Assembly (NCBI GenBank): GCA_030653985.1
Contig: JAURYJ010000009.1
Span: 1-37,093, forward strand
From: Methylobacter sp.
GTDB lineage: Bacteria; Pseudomonadota; Gammaproteobacteria; Methylococcales; Methylomonadaceae
Reading direction: 5' to 3'
Length of the DNA stretch: 37,093 nt
A program made the position numbers and the translations under genes. The notes under the pieces are model-generated. The model had not been told where the DNA came from and did no database searches. It saw nothing but the letters and a program-made list of their open reading frames with translations. Positions 1-9,361 of the stretch are shown in pieces; position 1 is the stretch's first letter, and each line of letters opens with the position of its first letter.

Positions 1-465
1 TTCCAGGCACGTTGATAGGCTCGTTTCGGTTAATGGTGATAAATTGCTTGCTAATGGGGTACTGCTTTTTCCGTCATTATTAATCCGACGCTATTCTAAC
101 TCAATAAATAGTGGATGACTAAAAGACCGACAGACTCCTAGAGGCAATAGCCGAAACCCATCAAACCAGACGATTATTGCTGGACCTCACTGCGTTCTAC
201 CCTACGCACTGGCGTATGCGTCATTTCGGCAGTCATCGAATAATCGCCGGACGATCCAACTTTTTCATATTTGCCATTATCCGCACTAGAGCGTAGCTTT
301 AAAGCCATCCTATTTCAAGGGTATTATTGAATAAGCAACGATAAGCTTTCAATCGAGGCAAAGTTATCCTATCCTTTACGCCATTAAATTAAATTTAACC
401 TTTGTCGCAGCTACTCCCGGTAGGCTTGTGACATATACACTCTCTCTGGCAATAAAAAACACATC
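1..465. other. Leading stretch without recognisable gene
   Basis: No convincing coding region is seen on either strand. A stop-free stretch on the plus strand around 138-290 resembles no family I recognise and has no clear start codon. The last 100 bases before hemL are AT-rich and probably hold its promoter, but no -35/-10 pair with good spacing stands out. Confidence 0.5.
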
Positions 466-1746
466 ATGACTGAAGCAACCACGTTATTTTCCGATGCAAA
501 ACTTGTCATTCCAGGCGGCGTCAACTCCCCGGTACGCTCCTTTAGCGGCGTAGGCGGCACCCCGGTTTTTATCGATCATGCCCTGGGTGCATATATCTAC
601 GACAGTTCCGGCAAGCGTTATATCGATTATGTCGGTTCCTGGGGACCGATGATTTTAGGGCATGCCCACCCCGAAGTTATTGCGGCGGTCAAGCAGGCCT
701 GCGACAAAGGCCTTAGCTTCGGTGCCCCGACCGAAATTGAAACCCTGATGGCCCAACGGGTTTGCGAGCTGATGCCGTCGATCGAACTGGTCAGAATGGT
801 CAGTTCCGGCACCGAGGCGACCATGAGCGCCATTCGCTTGGCCCGTGGCTACACCGGCCGCGACAAAATCGTTAAATTCGAAGGCTGTTATCACGGCCAT
901 TCCGATGCCTTATTGGTCAAGGCCGGTTCCGGCGCGTTGACCTTCGGCGTGCCCAGCTCTCCCGGCGTACCGATCTCGGTTGCCGAAAACACCATCACCC
1001 TGACCTACAACGACAGCGACTCGGTCAAAGCACTGTTTGCCGAAATCGGCGAGCAAATCGCCTGCATCATCGTCGAGCCGGTCGCCGGCAACATGAACTG
1101 CATTCCGCCTGTACCGGGATTTCTGGAAAGCTTGCGCGAGGTTTGCGACCACTATAATAGTGTGCTGATTTTTGACGAAGTGATGACCGGCTTTCGAGTG
1201 GGTTTAACCGGCGCACAGGGACTCTATAATGTTAAGCCCGATTTAACCACACTAGGTAAAATCATCGGCGGCGGCATGCCGGTCGGCGCTTTCGGCGGCT
1301 CGCGCAAGCTCATGGAATGTCTTGCGCCGCTCGGCCCGGTGTATCAGGCCGGGACGCTTTCAGGCAACCCGGTCGCCATGGCCGCCGGTTTAAAAACTCT
1401 GGAATTGATAGCACGGCCCGGCTTTTACAAGGCGTTGAGCGCAACAACCGAAAAACTGACATCCGGCCTGAAAGAACGCGCCGCTCAAGCCAGTATCGCG
1501 CTGACCACAAACAGCGTCGGCGGTATGTTCGGGCTGTTTTTTAGTACAGAACAGCAAGTGACCGGCTTCGCCCAAGTCATGCGGTGCGATCAAAACCGGT
1601 TTAAGCGCTTTTTTCATGCGATGCTGGAACAGGGTGTTTATTTGGCGCCTTCAGCGTTTGAAGCCGGTTTTGTTTCGGCCGCGCACAGTGATGAAGACCT
1701 GGAAGAAACACTGGATATTGCAGAAGCCATATTCAAGCGTTTGTAA
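466..1746 (+). CDS. hemL: Glutamate-1-semialdehyde 2,1-aminomutase
   Basis: This PLP enzyme converts glutamate-1-semialdehyde to 5-aminolevulinate in the C5 pathway of tetrapyrrole (haem) synthesis, in the cytoplasm. The 426-residue protein has the usual family length. The N-terminal [12 protein letters not shown] signature, the [16 protein letters not shown] cofactor-phosphate region (about residues 113-128), the FDEVMTGFR segment (236-244) and the Schiff-base lysine K265 in [18 protein letters not shown] are all present. The ATG at 466 places the standard N-terminus. The stop is followed 16 bases later by hepT, so hemL may head a short transcript with hepT, mntA and rmuC. Assignment is secure from conserved motifs along the whole length. 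Confidence 0.97.
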   Translation: MTEATTLFSDAKLVIPGGVNSPVRSFSGVGGTPVFIDHALGAYIYDSSGKRYIDYVGSWGPMILGHAHPEVIAAVKQACDKGLSFGAPTEIETLMAQRVCELMPSIELVRMVSSGTEATMSAIRLARGYTGRDKIVKFEGCYHGHSDALLVKAGSGALTFGVPSSPGVPISVAENTITLTYNDSDSVKALFAEIGEQIACIIVEPVAGNMNCIPPVPGFLESLREVCDHYNSVLIFDEVMTGFRVGLTGAQGLYNVKPDLTTLGKIIGGGMPVGAFGGSRKLMECLAPLGPVYQAGTLSGNPVAMAAGLKTLELIARPGFYKALSATTEKLTSGLKERAAQASIALTTNSVGGMFGLFFSTEQQVTGFAQVMRCDQNRFKRFFHAMLEQGVYLAPSAFEAGFVSAAHSDEDLEETLDIAEAIFKRL

Positions 1747-1762
1747 CTTTGGGCAAAGAACC

Positions 1763-2161
1763 ATGACCGACGATATTCGCTGGCAACAACGTTTCCATAA
1801 TTATGAAAAAGCCTTTTTATTGCTGGAGCGCGCCCTGAGTATAGCAACGCCTTCTGAAGTCGAGCGCGGCGGTATCATCCAATTTTACGAAATGGCTTTT
1901 GAACTGGCCTGGAAGCTGATGAAGGATTATCTGGAGCAACTGGGCTATAACGTCAATTCACCCAGGGATGCGATAAAGCAAGCTTTTCAGGCTGGCATTC
2001 TGGATGACGGTCAGCTGTGGATGGATGCTTTGAGCGACAGGAACCTGACAACGCATACTTACGACGAAAGCAAGGCCATAGAAGTCGTTGCCAGCATCAG
2101 AACCCATTATTTTCCGGCTTTACAGCAGTTGTATCGCCGCTTTAATTCCGAGATGAATTGA
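1763..2161 (+). CDS. hepT: HepT-like HEPN protein, nucleotidyltransferase substrate-binding (HI0074 family)
   Basis: This 132-residue, mostly helical protein belongs to the HI0074/HEPN family that pairs with a small MNT nucleotidyltransferase. In studied HepT-MntA pairs the HEPN protein is an RNase toxin, and the partner silences it by adding AMP to a tyrosine next to its active site. Here the R-x4-H-x-Y motif is complete: R93, H98 and Y100 in DRNLTTHTY. The stop-free frame extends back into hemL to 1616, but the ATG at 1763, just after the hemL stop, gives the family-length protein. Its TGA shares one base with the ATG of the next gene, so the pair is translationally coupled. Some HI0074 homologues have no shown toxicity, so function is inferred from motif and pairing. 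Confidence 0.85.
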   Translation: MTDDIRWQQRFHNYEKAFLLLERALSIATPSEVERGGIIQFYEMAFELAWKLMKDYLEQLGYNVNSPRDAIKQAFQAGILDDGQLWMDALSDRNLTTHTYDESKAIEVVASIRTHYFPALQQLYRRFNSEMN

Positions 2162-2481
2162 TGGATACGGGATTAACCGAGGCTGATATAAATCGCATCA
2201 GAACCACTATAGAGCAATTTCCTGAAATTGAGGAAGCGGTTATTTTCGGTTCCCGTGCTAAAGGAACGTACAAAAAAGCGTCCGACGTCGATCTGGCGAT
2301 AAAAGGCCGCGCCGTCACCAGTGAAACAATTAAACGGTTGAATTTTTTACTCAATGAAGAATTGCCCTTGCCATATTTTTTTGATGTCGTGCATTATGAA
2401 TCACTCGAAAACCAGCTTCTTGTAGAGCATATTGATAGAGTCGGAAAACCGATCACATTATTTGGCGTACATCAACGATGA
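2161..2481 (+). CDS. mntA: MntA-like minimal nucleotidyltransferase (antitoxin)
   Basis: This 106-residue protein is a minimal nucleotidyltransferase of the KNTase/DNA pol beta superfamily. It carries the full G-S-x10-D-x-D signature (G30, S31, D42, D44, in FGSRAKGTYKKASDVDL) and a third likely metal-binding aspartate at D75 in FFDVVHYES. In characterised HepT/MntA modules this enzyme transfers AMP from ATP to the HEPN partner and so neutralises it. The ATG at 2161 overlaps the hepT stop by one base. A TTG at 2158 would add one residue but is less likely. Its own TGA overlaps the rmuC ATG in an ATGA junction, so all three genes look co-translated. Confidence 0.87.
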   Translation: MDTGLTEADINRIRTTIEQFPEIEEAVIFGSRAKGTYKKASDVDLAIKGRAVTSETIKRLNFLLNEELPLPYFFDVVHYESLENQLLVEHIDRVGKPITLFGVHQR

Positions 2482-3800
2482 GTTTTATCAATAACATTCC
2501 CCCGCTGGTATTGGCCTTAATAGGCTTATTGATCGGCGCATTCGTCATGCGCTTGTTGAACGGCAAAGATAAAACCCTGCTCCGGCACCTCTTGACCGAT
2601 CTGGCTGTATCGGAAGAAAAACTAAAGCAATTTCAAAACCGCGACAGTGAATTCAAACAGTTGCAGCAATTGTTTATCGAGACCAAATCCCAAAATGTCG
2701 AATTGCAGACGCGCATGGATGAGCAGGTAAAAAATACCGCAGAAAAATTGAAATTGCTGCTGGATGCCGAACTGCGTCTGAATACCCAATTTGAAAATCT
2801 GGCCGGCAAGATTTTCGACGACCGCAGCAAACAATTCACCGAACATCATAAAACCAGCCTGGATCATATCGTCACGCCACTCAGGGAACAGCTGGGCGAG
2901 TTCAAACAACGCATCGAAACGGTTTACGACAACGAGAACAAGGATCGCAGTTCCCTGCGCGAGGAAATCGTCTCGTTGCGTCGCGATACCGCACAAATGA
3001 ATCAGGAAGCCCTTAACCTGACTCGCGCATTAAAGGGCGACAAGAAAATTCAGGGCAACTGGGGCGAAATGATCCTGGAAAAAGTGCTGGAAAAGTCAGG
3101 ATTACGTAAAGGTATCGAGTACGAAACGCAGGGCGCATTCCGCGATGAGGATAACCGGCTGTTCAAGCCGGATGTGATCGTCCGCCTGCCCGAGAACAAG
3201 GATGTGGTGATCGATTCCAAAGTGTCGTTGCTGGCTTATGAACGCTATTGTTCAAGCGAAGATGACCATGAGCGCATCACCGCATTAAAGCAGCATACCG
3301 AAGCGGTGCGGGAGCACATCAAGGGCTTGAGCAACAAGGATTATTCCGGCTTGAAAGGTCTAAGATCGCTGGATTTCGTGCTGTTATTCATGCCGATTGA
3401 AGCGGCCTTCATCGCCGCTTTTCAGGCGGATGAAGGCTTATTTTCCGATGCCTTCGAGCATAAGATCATCGTAGTCACCCCGACCACGTTATTAGCCACC
3501 TTGCGGACTATCGAAAATATCTGGCGCTATGAACGCCAGAACGAAAATTCCCGGGCCATCGCCGATAAAGCCGGGATCGTTTACGACAAAATTCGTGGCT
3601 TTGTCGATGACCTGGATAAACTGGGCAAGCAGTTAAGCACCGTCAACAGCACCTATGATGGCGTGATGAATAAATTAACCCAGGGCAACGGTAATTTGAT
3701 CCGTCAGGCTAGCAGTTTTGTTGATCTTGGCGTTAAGGTTAAAAAGGCCTTCCCTAAAAGCATCACCGAACAGGCCGGTATCGATAGCGATGAAATCTAG
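2478..3800 (+). CDS. rmuC: DNA recombination protein RmuC
   Basis: RmuC family protein, 440 residues, the usual size. An N-terminal membrane segment (about residues 6-26) is followed by a long coiled coil (about 35-190) and then the conserved RmuC nuclease-like domain. That domain includes GNWGEMILEKVLEKSGLRKG, the acidic/lysine core FKPDVIVRLPENKDVVIDSK (D and DSK as PD-(D/E)xK-like residues) and LFMPIEAAFIAA. In E. coli loss of RmuC raises inversion of short inverted repeats, and it is thought to act on DNA structures in recombination. Its biochemical role here is inferred from the family. It starts inside the mntA stop (ATGA) and is followed by a palindromic repeat that may end the transcript. 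Confidence 0.95.
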   Translation: MSFINNIPPLVLALIGLLIGAFVMRLLNGKDKTLLRHLLTDLAVSEEKLKQFQNRDSEFKQLQQLFIETKSQNVELQTRMDEQVKNTAEKLKLLLDAELRLNTQFENLAGKIFDDRSKQFTEHHKTSLDHIVTPLREQLGEFKQRIETVYDNENKDRSSLREEIVSLRRDTAQMNQEALNLTRALKGDKKIQGNWGEMILEKVLEKSGLRKGIEYETQGAFRDEDNRLFKPDVIVRLPENKDVVIDSKVSLLAYERYCSSEDDHERITALKQHTEAVREHIKGLSNKDYSGLKGLRSLDFVLLFMPIEAAFIAAFQADEGLFSDAFEHKIIVVTPTTLLATLRTIENIWRYERQNENSRAIADKAGIVYDKIRGFVDDLDKLGKQLSTVNSTYDGVMNKLTQGNGNLIRQASSFVDLGVKVKKAFPKSITEQAGIDSDEI

Positions 3801-3805
3801 AAATT

Positions 3806-3860
3806 GTGGGCGCGAATTTCCTCGCGTCTATCATCACAGCGCGAATAAATTCGCACTCAC
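3806..3860. repeat. Palindromic intergenic repeat, GCGAATAAATTCGC family, copy 1
   Basis: An imperfect palindrome beginning GTGGGCGCGAATTT and ending GCGAATAAATTCGCACTCAC. The two arms pair over most of their length around a short centre. Near-identical elements lie at 30822-30880 and 34802-34860. It sits 5 bases after the rmuC stop and before purE, where it could also act as a transcription terminator or mRNA-stabilising stem. Confidence 0.85.
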
Positions 3861-3918
3861 ATAATTTATGCGATACTACGCGGCTTAAATTTATTACCTG
3901 CTTAATTAGGAGTAACAC

Positions 3919-4419
3919 ATGACCGCACTGGTTGGCATCATCATGGGCTCGACGTCCGATTGGGAAACTATGCGCCATGCAGCTGAAACCCTGGAGCGAC
4001 TCGGCATTCCGCACGACGTTGAGGTCGTTTCCGCGCACCGTACCCCGGATAAACTGTTTCATTATGCGGAAACCGCAGAAACCAAAGGCCTGGAAGTGAT
4101 TATCGCCGGAGCAGGCGGAGCCGCGCATTTACCCGGCATGACGGCGGCAAAAACCGTTGTGCCTGTGTTGGGTGTACCGGTGCAGTCCAAAGCACTCAAT
4201 GGCATGGATTCCTTATTGTCGATCGCACAAATGCCCGCAGGCATTCCGGTCGGCACCCTGGCAATAGGCAAAGCAGGCGCGATCAATGCGGCGTTATTGG
4301 CAGCAGCCATCATCAGTAACAAACATACCCAATATCGGGGCGCATTAAACGATTTTAGACGCGAGCAAACCGAATCGGTGCTTGCGCATTCCGATCCGCG
4401 AGCCGGAGACGATTTATGA
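3919..4419 (+). CDS. purE: 5-(carboxyamino)imidazole ribonucleotide mutase
   Basis: PurE moves the carboxyl group of N5-CAIR to give CAIR in de novo purine synthesis. The 166-residue protein is a class I Pur[14 protein letters not shown] near the N-terminus, SAHRTP at residues 38-43, and the [16 protein letters not shown] plus [18 protein letters not shown] segments that form the active site. A clear ribosome binding site (TTAGGAGT) precedes the ATG. The last codons overlap purK in an ATGA junction, so the product of PurK is made beside its user. Assignment is certain. Confidence 0.98.
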   Translation: MTALVGIIMGSTSDWETMRHAAETLERLGIPHDVEVVSAHRTPDKLFHYAETAETKGLEVIIAGAGGAAHLPGMTAAKTVVPVLGVPVQSKALNGMDSLLSIAQMPAGIPVGTLAIGKAGAINAALLAAAIISNKHTQYRGALNDFRREQTESVLAHSDPRAGDDL

Positions 4420-5510
4420 TAGTCGGCGTATTGGGCGCAGGTCAGCTGGCCAGAATGATAGCGCTGGCCGGCATCCCTTTGGGACTGGACTTTATTTTTC
4501 TCGACCCGTCCGCCGATGCCTGTGCCAACAAGCTGGGCGAGCATTTGCAGGGAGACTATAGCGATCCGATACTATTGGCGCAACTAGCGGAACGCGCCGA
4601 TGTGGTCACTTATGAGTTTGAGAATGTTCCGGCTGAAGTCGCAGAATTTCTGGCCGCACACACCCAGGTGCATCCATCACCGAAAGCCCTGGCCGTTGCC
4701 CAAGATCGATTAGTCGAAAAAAGTTTTTTCCGCGACCTCGACATTCCTACGCCGGATTATGCGGCCGTAGACAGCTTCGAAAGCCTGGAACAGGCCATGT
4801 CCACCTTAGGCTACCCCGCCATTTTGAAAAGCTGCACCCAAGGCTACGACGGCAAAGGCCAGTCGCTGCTCAAGTCGGCGGACGATTTAACCTCAGCCTG
4901 GGAACTGTTGCAGGGCGTTCCGGCTGTCGTCGAAGCTTTCGTCCCGTTTAACCGCGAAGTATCGATCATCGCGGTGCGCAGTGTTTCAGGGGAGATTGTT
5001 TTTTACCCGTTATCGGAGAACCTGCATCGCGACGGCATCCTGCGCGTTTCCGAATGCCGCGCCGATGACGCGATGCAACAACAGGCCGAAACCTATATTT
5101 CCCGTTTGCTGGAGGCGCTGGATTATGTCGGCGTGCTGGCCCTGGAATTATTCGAAGTAGACGGAAAACTGCTGGTCAACGAGTTCGCGCCACGGGTGCA
5201 TAACTCCGGTCACTGGACGATTGAAGGTGCGGAAACCAGCCAGTTTGAAAACCATTTACGGGCGATTCTGGATCTGCCGTTAGGCTCGACAGCGCCGGTA
5301 GGCAAAGCGGCCATGGTCAATTTCATCGGCGGACTGCCTGAGACTGAAGAACTATTGGCCATTCCCCACGCGCATTTGCATCTTTACGACAAAGCCCCGC
5401 GCAAAGGCCGCAAAGTTGCTCATGCTACAGTGCGCGCAGAAAACCAAGAGCAATTATCGAAGTTGGTCAAGAAGCTGACCGTGTTGGCCGACCAGGTTGA
5501 TGATTCGTAA
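4416..5510 (+). CDS. purK: N5-carboxyaminoimidazole ribonucleotide synthase
   Basis: PurK is an ATP-grasp enzyme that joins bicarbonate to AIR using ATP, giving N5-CAIR for PurE. The 364 residues are normal for the family. The N-terminal nucleotide-binding fold starts [13 protein letters not shown]. The ATP-grasp core contains [17 protein letters not shown] (glycine-rich loop), [18 protein letters not shown], and the metal-binding [18 protein letters not shown] near residue 260. It overlaps purE by four bases and is the last gene of this pair. The following region is repeat-rich and unlike it in composition. PurK consumes bicarbonate, the product expected from the Dab locus 4 kb away, but this neighbourhood need not be functional. 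Confidence 0.98.
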   Translation: MIVGVLGAGQLARMIALAGIPLGLDFIFLDPSADACANKLGEHLQGDYSDPILLAQLAERADVVTYEFENVPAEVAEFLAAHTQVHPSPKALAVAQDRLVEKSFFRDLDIPTPDYAAVDSFESLEQAMSTLGYPAILKSCTQGYDGKGQSLLKSADDLTSAWELLQGVPAVVEAFVPFNREVSIIAVRSVSGEIVFYPLSENLHRDGILRVSECRADDAMQQQAETYISRLLEALDYVGVLALELFEVDGKLLVNEFAPRVHNSGHWTIEGAETSQFENHLRAILDLPLGSTAPVGKAAMVNFIGGLPETEELLAIPHAHLHLYDKAPRKGRKVAHATVRAENQEQLSKLVKKLTVLADQVDDS

Positions 5511-5582
5511 TACCTGCTTAGCGGTTAAAAAAGCTGGCTACCAACTTAAGCCGGGGCAGCCTAAGGTTTAAGCCTTACAGCC

Positions 5583-5606
5583 GGACGGGGCATGTTGCCC
5601 CGTTCG
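5583..5606. repeat. Palindrome ACGGGGCA/TGCCCCGT
   Basis: An 8-bp perfect stem around a 3-base loop about 75 bases after purK. With flanking bases it is a good candidate for the purK terminator, although no long T run follows. It resembles the next palindrome at 5662-5686 in its ACGGGG arm. Confidence 0.65.
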
Positions 5607-5661
5607 AAACGTTTGTGCTGGTTAATTGCTTATGCTTAGCTCGGACATTGCAGAAACATCA

Positions 5662-5686
5662 GGGACGGGGTTACAAACCCCGTCCC
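5662..5686. repeat. Palindrome GGGACGGGG/CCCCGTCCC
   Basis: A perfect 9-bp stem with a 7-base loop (TTACAAA). A related but less perfect element lies at 34873-34895 between pgl and gmk, so this looks like a dispersed repeat family rather than a lone terminator. Confidence 0.7.
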
Positions 5687-6097
5687 GCTTCGGGATGACT
5701 AACAAACCCTTTCCTAAATTATACCGGGAATGGCTCCTTGGGGTCGGTTTTTGCCAGTTGGCTGATAGACAAAATTCGGCCATGAGCCGTCATTCACTAA
5801 TTAAATTGTCTTTGACACCAGCTTTTAACGAGTCCGGCTTTTTGGATATTGGCAAAAAGTGTCCCCAAACTATTGGGTTAGAATCAGAGGAAACTAGTCT
5901 AAGATTAGTTCGATTAATTATTATTTGAAGCAATTGAAGCCTAACTGGAAAGAATACAAATTGGTTTTAGGTTAAACTGTTATTGAAAATATAATGTATT
6001 GCGAGCGCGGAGATAATAATGTTATTTAACCGATCGCTTCAGCAAACGCTTGCAATTCTTCCTGCCCTTATTCAAACCTAACATTAAAGAACAACCT

Positions 6098-7063
6098 ATG
6101 AAATACGCATATGAGGATATGGGTGATGATCAGTTTGAACAGCTTATCGTCATATTGTGTCAACAAATCCTTGGTATTTCTGTTAAAGGCTTTGCAAAAG
6201 GGACTGATGGAGGCAGAGATGCAAAATTTGTTGGTAAAGCCCAACTTTTCCCAAGTGACGCAGCACCTTGGGAGGGCACTACAATCATTCAAGCCAAACA
6301 CAGTAACGGCCCTTATAGAAGTTTTTCAGAGTCTGACTTTTTCAGTCCCACATCAAAAACATCGATCATCGAAAAGGAAATTCCAAGAATCAACAAATTG
6401 CGACAAGCTCAGCAGTTGGATCACTATATGTTGTTCTCAAATCGCCGTCTTACAGGTAATACGGATGCCGAGATATGTGCGCATATTTCAAAAAAATGTA
6501 ATATCCCAGAAAGCTCAATATACCTTTGTGATGTAGAGCAATTAGAGCTGTTGCTTAAACGATACCCGCAAGTGGTGAAACTTGCCGACATTGATCCGAT
6601 TGATTCGCCCCTGATAGTTAGCCCCGATGAACTTGCTGAAATTGTGCAAGCCTTGGCTAGCCAGAAAGGAAATATATTGACGGTAATCGATAATCCACCA
6701 ACACCACGTACTCCCTATGATAAAAAAAACGAATTAAATAACATGACAGAGCAATACGCAAAATATTTGCGTAAACGTTATTTGAAAGATACCGTAGAGA
6801 TTAGCACCTTTTTTGCTGCGCCGGAAAATGCCCATCTACTTCGCATGTATGAGTTAGCAATAGATGAATTTCAACAAAAAATCATCGCTAAACGAAAAAA
6901 ATATCAAACATTCGACGAAGTCATGGAGCATATTACAGATTTACTTTTTAACCGGGATGCTGTTTTGCGTCAACAGCAGCATAAACGCCTGACGCGTACG
7001 CTATTATTCTATATGTATTGGAACTGCGACATAGGAGTGACCGATGATGTTGAGACCGACTAA
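6098..7063 (+). CDS. ABC-three-component system effector with restriction-endonuclease-like N-terminus
   Basis: This 321-residue protein starts with a PD-(D/E)xK-type nuclease domain: GFAKGTDGGRDAKF (D37, D41) and TTIIQAKH (Q65-x-K67) form the expected metal site. The C-terminal half is helical and would be the ABC-3C C-terminal domain that binds the partner proteins. ABC-3C systems, described by comparative genomics, combine an effector, a small middle component and a DUF2326-type ATPase, and are proposed to act against invasive DNA or phage. The frame is open back to 6050, but the ATG at 6098 begins the conserved domain. The 3' end overlaps the next gene by 20 bases. Base composition is more AT-rich than the flanking housekeeping genes. 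The system assignment is strong from the trio; the target is unknown. Confidence 0.82.
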   Translation: MKYAYEDMGDDQFEQLIVILCQQILGISVKGFAKGTDGGRDAKFVGKAQLFPSDAAPWEGTTIIQAKHSNGPYRSFSESDFFSPTSKTSIIEKEIPRINKLRQAQQLDHYMLFSNRRLTGNTDAEICAHISKKCNIPESSIYLCDVEQLELLLKRYPQVVKLADIDPIDSPLIVSPDELAEIVQALASQKGNILTVIDNPPTPRTPYDKKNELNNMTEQYAKYLRKRYLKDTVEISTFFAAPENAHLLRMYELAIDEFQQKIIAKRKKYQTFDEVMEHITDLLFNRDAVLRQQQHKRLTRTLLFYMYWNCDIGVTDDVETD

Positions 7064-7295
7064 ACATTCACATCCTGATCGCACAGTCATCTATGCATCG
7101 CTATTATTAATAACACGTTTAAAATTACGCAGAATCGAAGAGTATGATAGTTTGCGGAAGCATTTGAAGAAGAGCATTATCGGCGGCGATGTACTGTTTT
7201 TGCCCGCCTTGAATTTTCTTTATTTGTTAAACTTAATTGAATATCGACCGAAGACTGACGCTATCGAATACGTGGGGCCGAATGAAACTTTCTAA
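7044..7295 (+). CDS. ABC-three-component system middle component (small)
   Basis: An 83-residue protein (82 if the ATG at 7047 is used) with the look of a small winged-helix-like middle component of ABC-3C systems: a start such as MLRPTKHSHPDRTVIYAS, and a C-terminal FLPALNFLYLLNLIEYRP block. I believe it is closest to the type called middle component 6, but that subtype is from memory and uncertain. Middle components are thought to bridge effector and ATPase. AGGAG at 7033-7037 is a good ribosome binding site. It overlaps the upstream gene by 20 bases and the downstream gene by 14, which indicates tight translational coupling. Confidence 0.75.
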   Translation: MMLRPTKHSHPDRTVIYASLLLITRLKLRRIEEYDSLRKHLKKSIIGGDVLFLPALNFLYLLNLIEYRPKTDAIEYVGPNETF

Positions 7296-9072
7296 ACTCT
7301 ATTCGAATAAATCAGATCAGTTTTCAGCAATCAATTTTAACTCAGGCGTTAATGTGGTTATCGCAGAGATTCGTCTGGCCGAAAACCTGAGAAAAGATAC
7401 CCATAACCTTGGAAAAACCACACTAGGTAGATTACTCGACTTTTGTTTGCTAGCCGGTCGAGATAAAAATTTTTTCTTATTTAAACACTTAGAGGTCTTC
7501 AAGGAGTTTGAATTCTTTCTTGAGATCGAATTGAGCGATGGCACCTATGTGACAGTAAGGCGTAGCGTTAAAAATGCCAGTAAAGTAAGCTTTAAAAAAC
7601 ATGTCAGTCCTAACCAAGACTTCTCTAAATTAACTAATGCCGACTGGGATCATATTGACATCCCGTTCGAGACCGCCCGGACAATATTGGATAGTCTTCT
7701 TGACTTTCGCACATTAAAGCCTTGGACATTCCGCAATAGCCTCGGTTACCTCCTGCGCTCACAGGATGAGTACCGTGATATTTTTGAATTACGTTTCACG
7801 AAGCATGTCCACTGGAAACCGTTCCTTGCCCATATTCTCGGATTTGATGCGGAGCTTATAAAGCATTATTACGAAAAAGAGCAAGAATTAGAGCAAATAA
7901 AAACCAAAGAGCAAACAATCAAAGATGAACTTGGCGGTTCTGTGGAAGACCTCAGCAAAATTGAAGGTATCTTGTTGCTGAAGAAAAAAGAGGTCGAAAA
8001 AAGAACCCTGCTATTAGACGCATTTGATTTCCGGTCTGAAGATAAAGACCTTACCAAGAAGCTTGTTGACGAATTGGACGAGCGTATTGCATTACTTAAT
8101 GCCGAGCGCTATTCACTCAATCAAAACAGAAAAAAAATCCGTACTGCTTTGCAGGAAGATGCGATTTTTTTCAACCCGGAAGAAGCCCAACGGCTTTTTA
8201 AAGAAGCGGGCGTCCTGTTTCAAGGTCAAATAAAGAAAGATTTCGAACAATTGATTGCGTTTAACAGAGCCATTACAAATGAACGTAGTGGCTATCTAAA
8301 AGAGGAGCTAGCTGAAGTCGAAGCGAATTTAAAACACATTAATTCGGAATTAAATCTGCTGGGTAAAAAACGTTCGGAAACCCTTTCATTTCTCAGTGAG
8401 ACAGATGTCTTTAACAGATACAGACAACTAACTGACGAATTGGTTACTTTACGTGCGGATGTTACTTCTTACGAACGAAGACGCGTGTCTTTACGTCGCT
8501 TACAGGAACTCCGAGCCGAAATCCGCACACTAACGGAAGAACGCGGACATCTACAAACTCAGATAGAAACTAATGTCGAGAATCAAAACACTGATCAAAC
8601 CAGTTTATTTACGGCTATCAGAATCTACTTCAGTGAGATCATTGAGGAAGTAATAGACCGAAAAGCTGTACTCAGTGTTTCTCCGAATCGTGAAGGTCAT
8701 TTGGAATTTAAAGTCGCTATTCTTGATGAGCATGGAAATGAAACAAGTGCCGACGATGGCTTTACCTATCGGAAATTATTATGCATTGCATTCGATCTAG
8801 CCCTTTTAAGGGCACATCTAAATTATAAATTTCCGCGTTTTGTATATCACGATGGCGTTTTTGAGTCGTTAGACAACCGCAAAAAAGAGAAGCTGCTGGG
8901 TGTTATACGAACTTACGCTGATCTTGGAGTTCAATCAATTATAACCTTAATTGACTCAGACCTTCCAAAGCAGACAGAGGAAAATACAGAAGTATTCGAT
9001 AGTGAAGAAATTGTTTTGACTCTCCATGATGAAGGACCGGATGGACTTTTATTCAAAATGGCGACGTGGTAA
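7282..9072 (+). CDS. DUF2326 ABC-type ATPase of ABC-three-component system
   Basis: A 596-residue SMC/Rad50-like ATPase with the DUF2326 C-terminal region. The P-loop is the family-typical variant HNLGKTTL (G44, K45, T46) rather than the classical GxxxxGKS. Residues about 190-430 are a long, charged coiled coil. The C-terminal ATPase half includes the Walker B-like FVYHDGVFESLD and a following GVIRTYADLGVQSIITLIDSDLP segment. In ABC-3C systems this ATPase is thought to sense or move on nucleoprotein complexes and switch on the effector. The stop-free frame extends to 7237, but the ATG at 7282, overlapping the middle component by 14 bases, opens the family N-terminus. It is the last gene of the module. 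Confidence 0.88.
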   Translation: MKLSKLYSNKSDQFSAINFNSGVNVVIAEIRLAENLRKDTHNLGKTTLGRLLDFCLLAGRDKNFFLFKHLEVFKEFEFFLEIELSDGTYVTVRRSVKNASKVSFKKHVSPNQDFSKLTNADWDHIDIPFETARTILDSLLDFRTLKPWTFRNSLGYLLRSQDEYRDIFELRFTKHVHWKPFLAHILGFDAELIKHYYEKEQELEQIKTKEQTIKDELGGSVEDLSKIEGILLLKKKEVEKRTLLLDAFDFRSEDKDLTKKLVDELDERIALLNAERYSLNQNRKKIRTALQEDAIFFNPEEAQRLFKEAGVLFQGQIKKDFEQLIAFNRAITNERSGYLKEELAEVEANLKHINSELNLLGKKRSETLSFLSETDVFNRYRQLTDELVTLRADVTSYERRRVSLRRLQELRAEIRTLTEERGHLQTQIETNVENQNTDQTSLFTAIRIYFSEIIEEVIDRKAVLSVSPNREGHLEFKVAILDEHGNETSADDGFTYRKLLCIAFDLALLRAHLNYKFPRFVYHDGVFESLDNRKKEKLLGVIRTYADLGVQSIITLIDSDLPKQTEENTEVFDSEEIVLTLHDEGPDGLLFKMATW

Positions 9073-9169
9073 ATTTATTAACTTAATATATGCTTGTGTC
9101 TCCTTAGGTGTAGTGGTTTAAACCTAAACTGCCAGTTACTGATTTTTAAAAGTGTCTGTCAGGTTAATT

Positions 9170-9361
9170 TCAGCCTATAAATTTTTCTTTCCAGATAACT
9201 TTGCCATCCTGCAATGTCGCCATAGGCGTTCGATCACAGCACATTTTACCTTGATGGTTGCATTGATTATTGTAATAGTCGAGCCATTCGTCCAGATCTT
9301 TTTGCAGTGCATAGGATGCGCCAAACATCGTGCGGCCCATCTTATCGCACTGCGGTTTTTA
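9170..9361 (-). pseudogene. IS481-like transposase C-terminal remnant
   Basis: On the minus strand about 60 codons read as the end of a DDE integrase-type transposase: GRTMFGASYALQKDLDEWL, then YYNNQCNHQGKMCCDRTPM, ending IWKEKFIG and a TGA at 9170-9172. This matches the usual C-terminus of IS481-family transposases. An in-frame stop lies just upstream at 9359-9361 and the catalytic core is absent, so it is a dead 3' fragment. The sequence after the stop, around 9151-9166 (TGTCTGTCAGGTTAA on the plus strand), looks like an IS terminal repeat. It abuts the end of the Dab operon, with only two bases before that operon's last stop codon. Confidence 0.75.

Larger units (their letters stand above)
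5511..6097. other. Repeat-bearing spacer before the ABC-3C module
   Basis: About 590 bases without a convincing gene. It holds two GC-rich palindromes (5583-5606 and 5662-5686) in its first part and turns AT-rich from about 5780 onward, marking the change from purK composition to the accessory module. A 100-codon frame at 5626-5928 runs straight through a palindrome and matches no family, so I do not call it. The promoter for the downstream operon is probably in 5900-6090. Confidence 0.6.

Noticed and set aside
5626..5928. Plus-strand frame of 100 codons after purK
   Set aside because: It translates a dispersed palindrome (5662-5686), has no ribosome binding site and matches no family.
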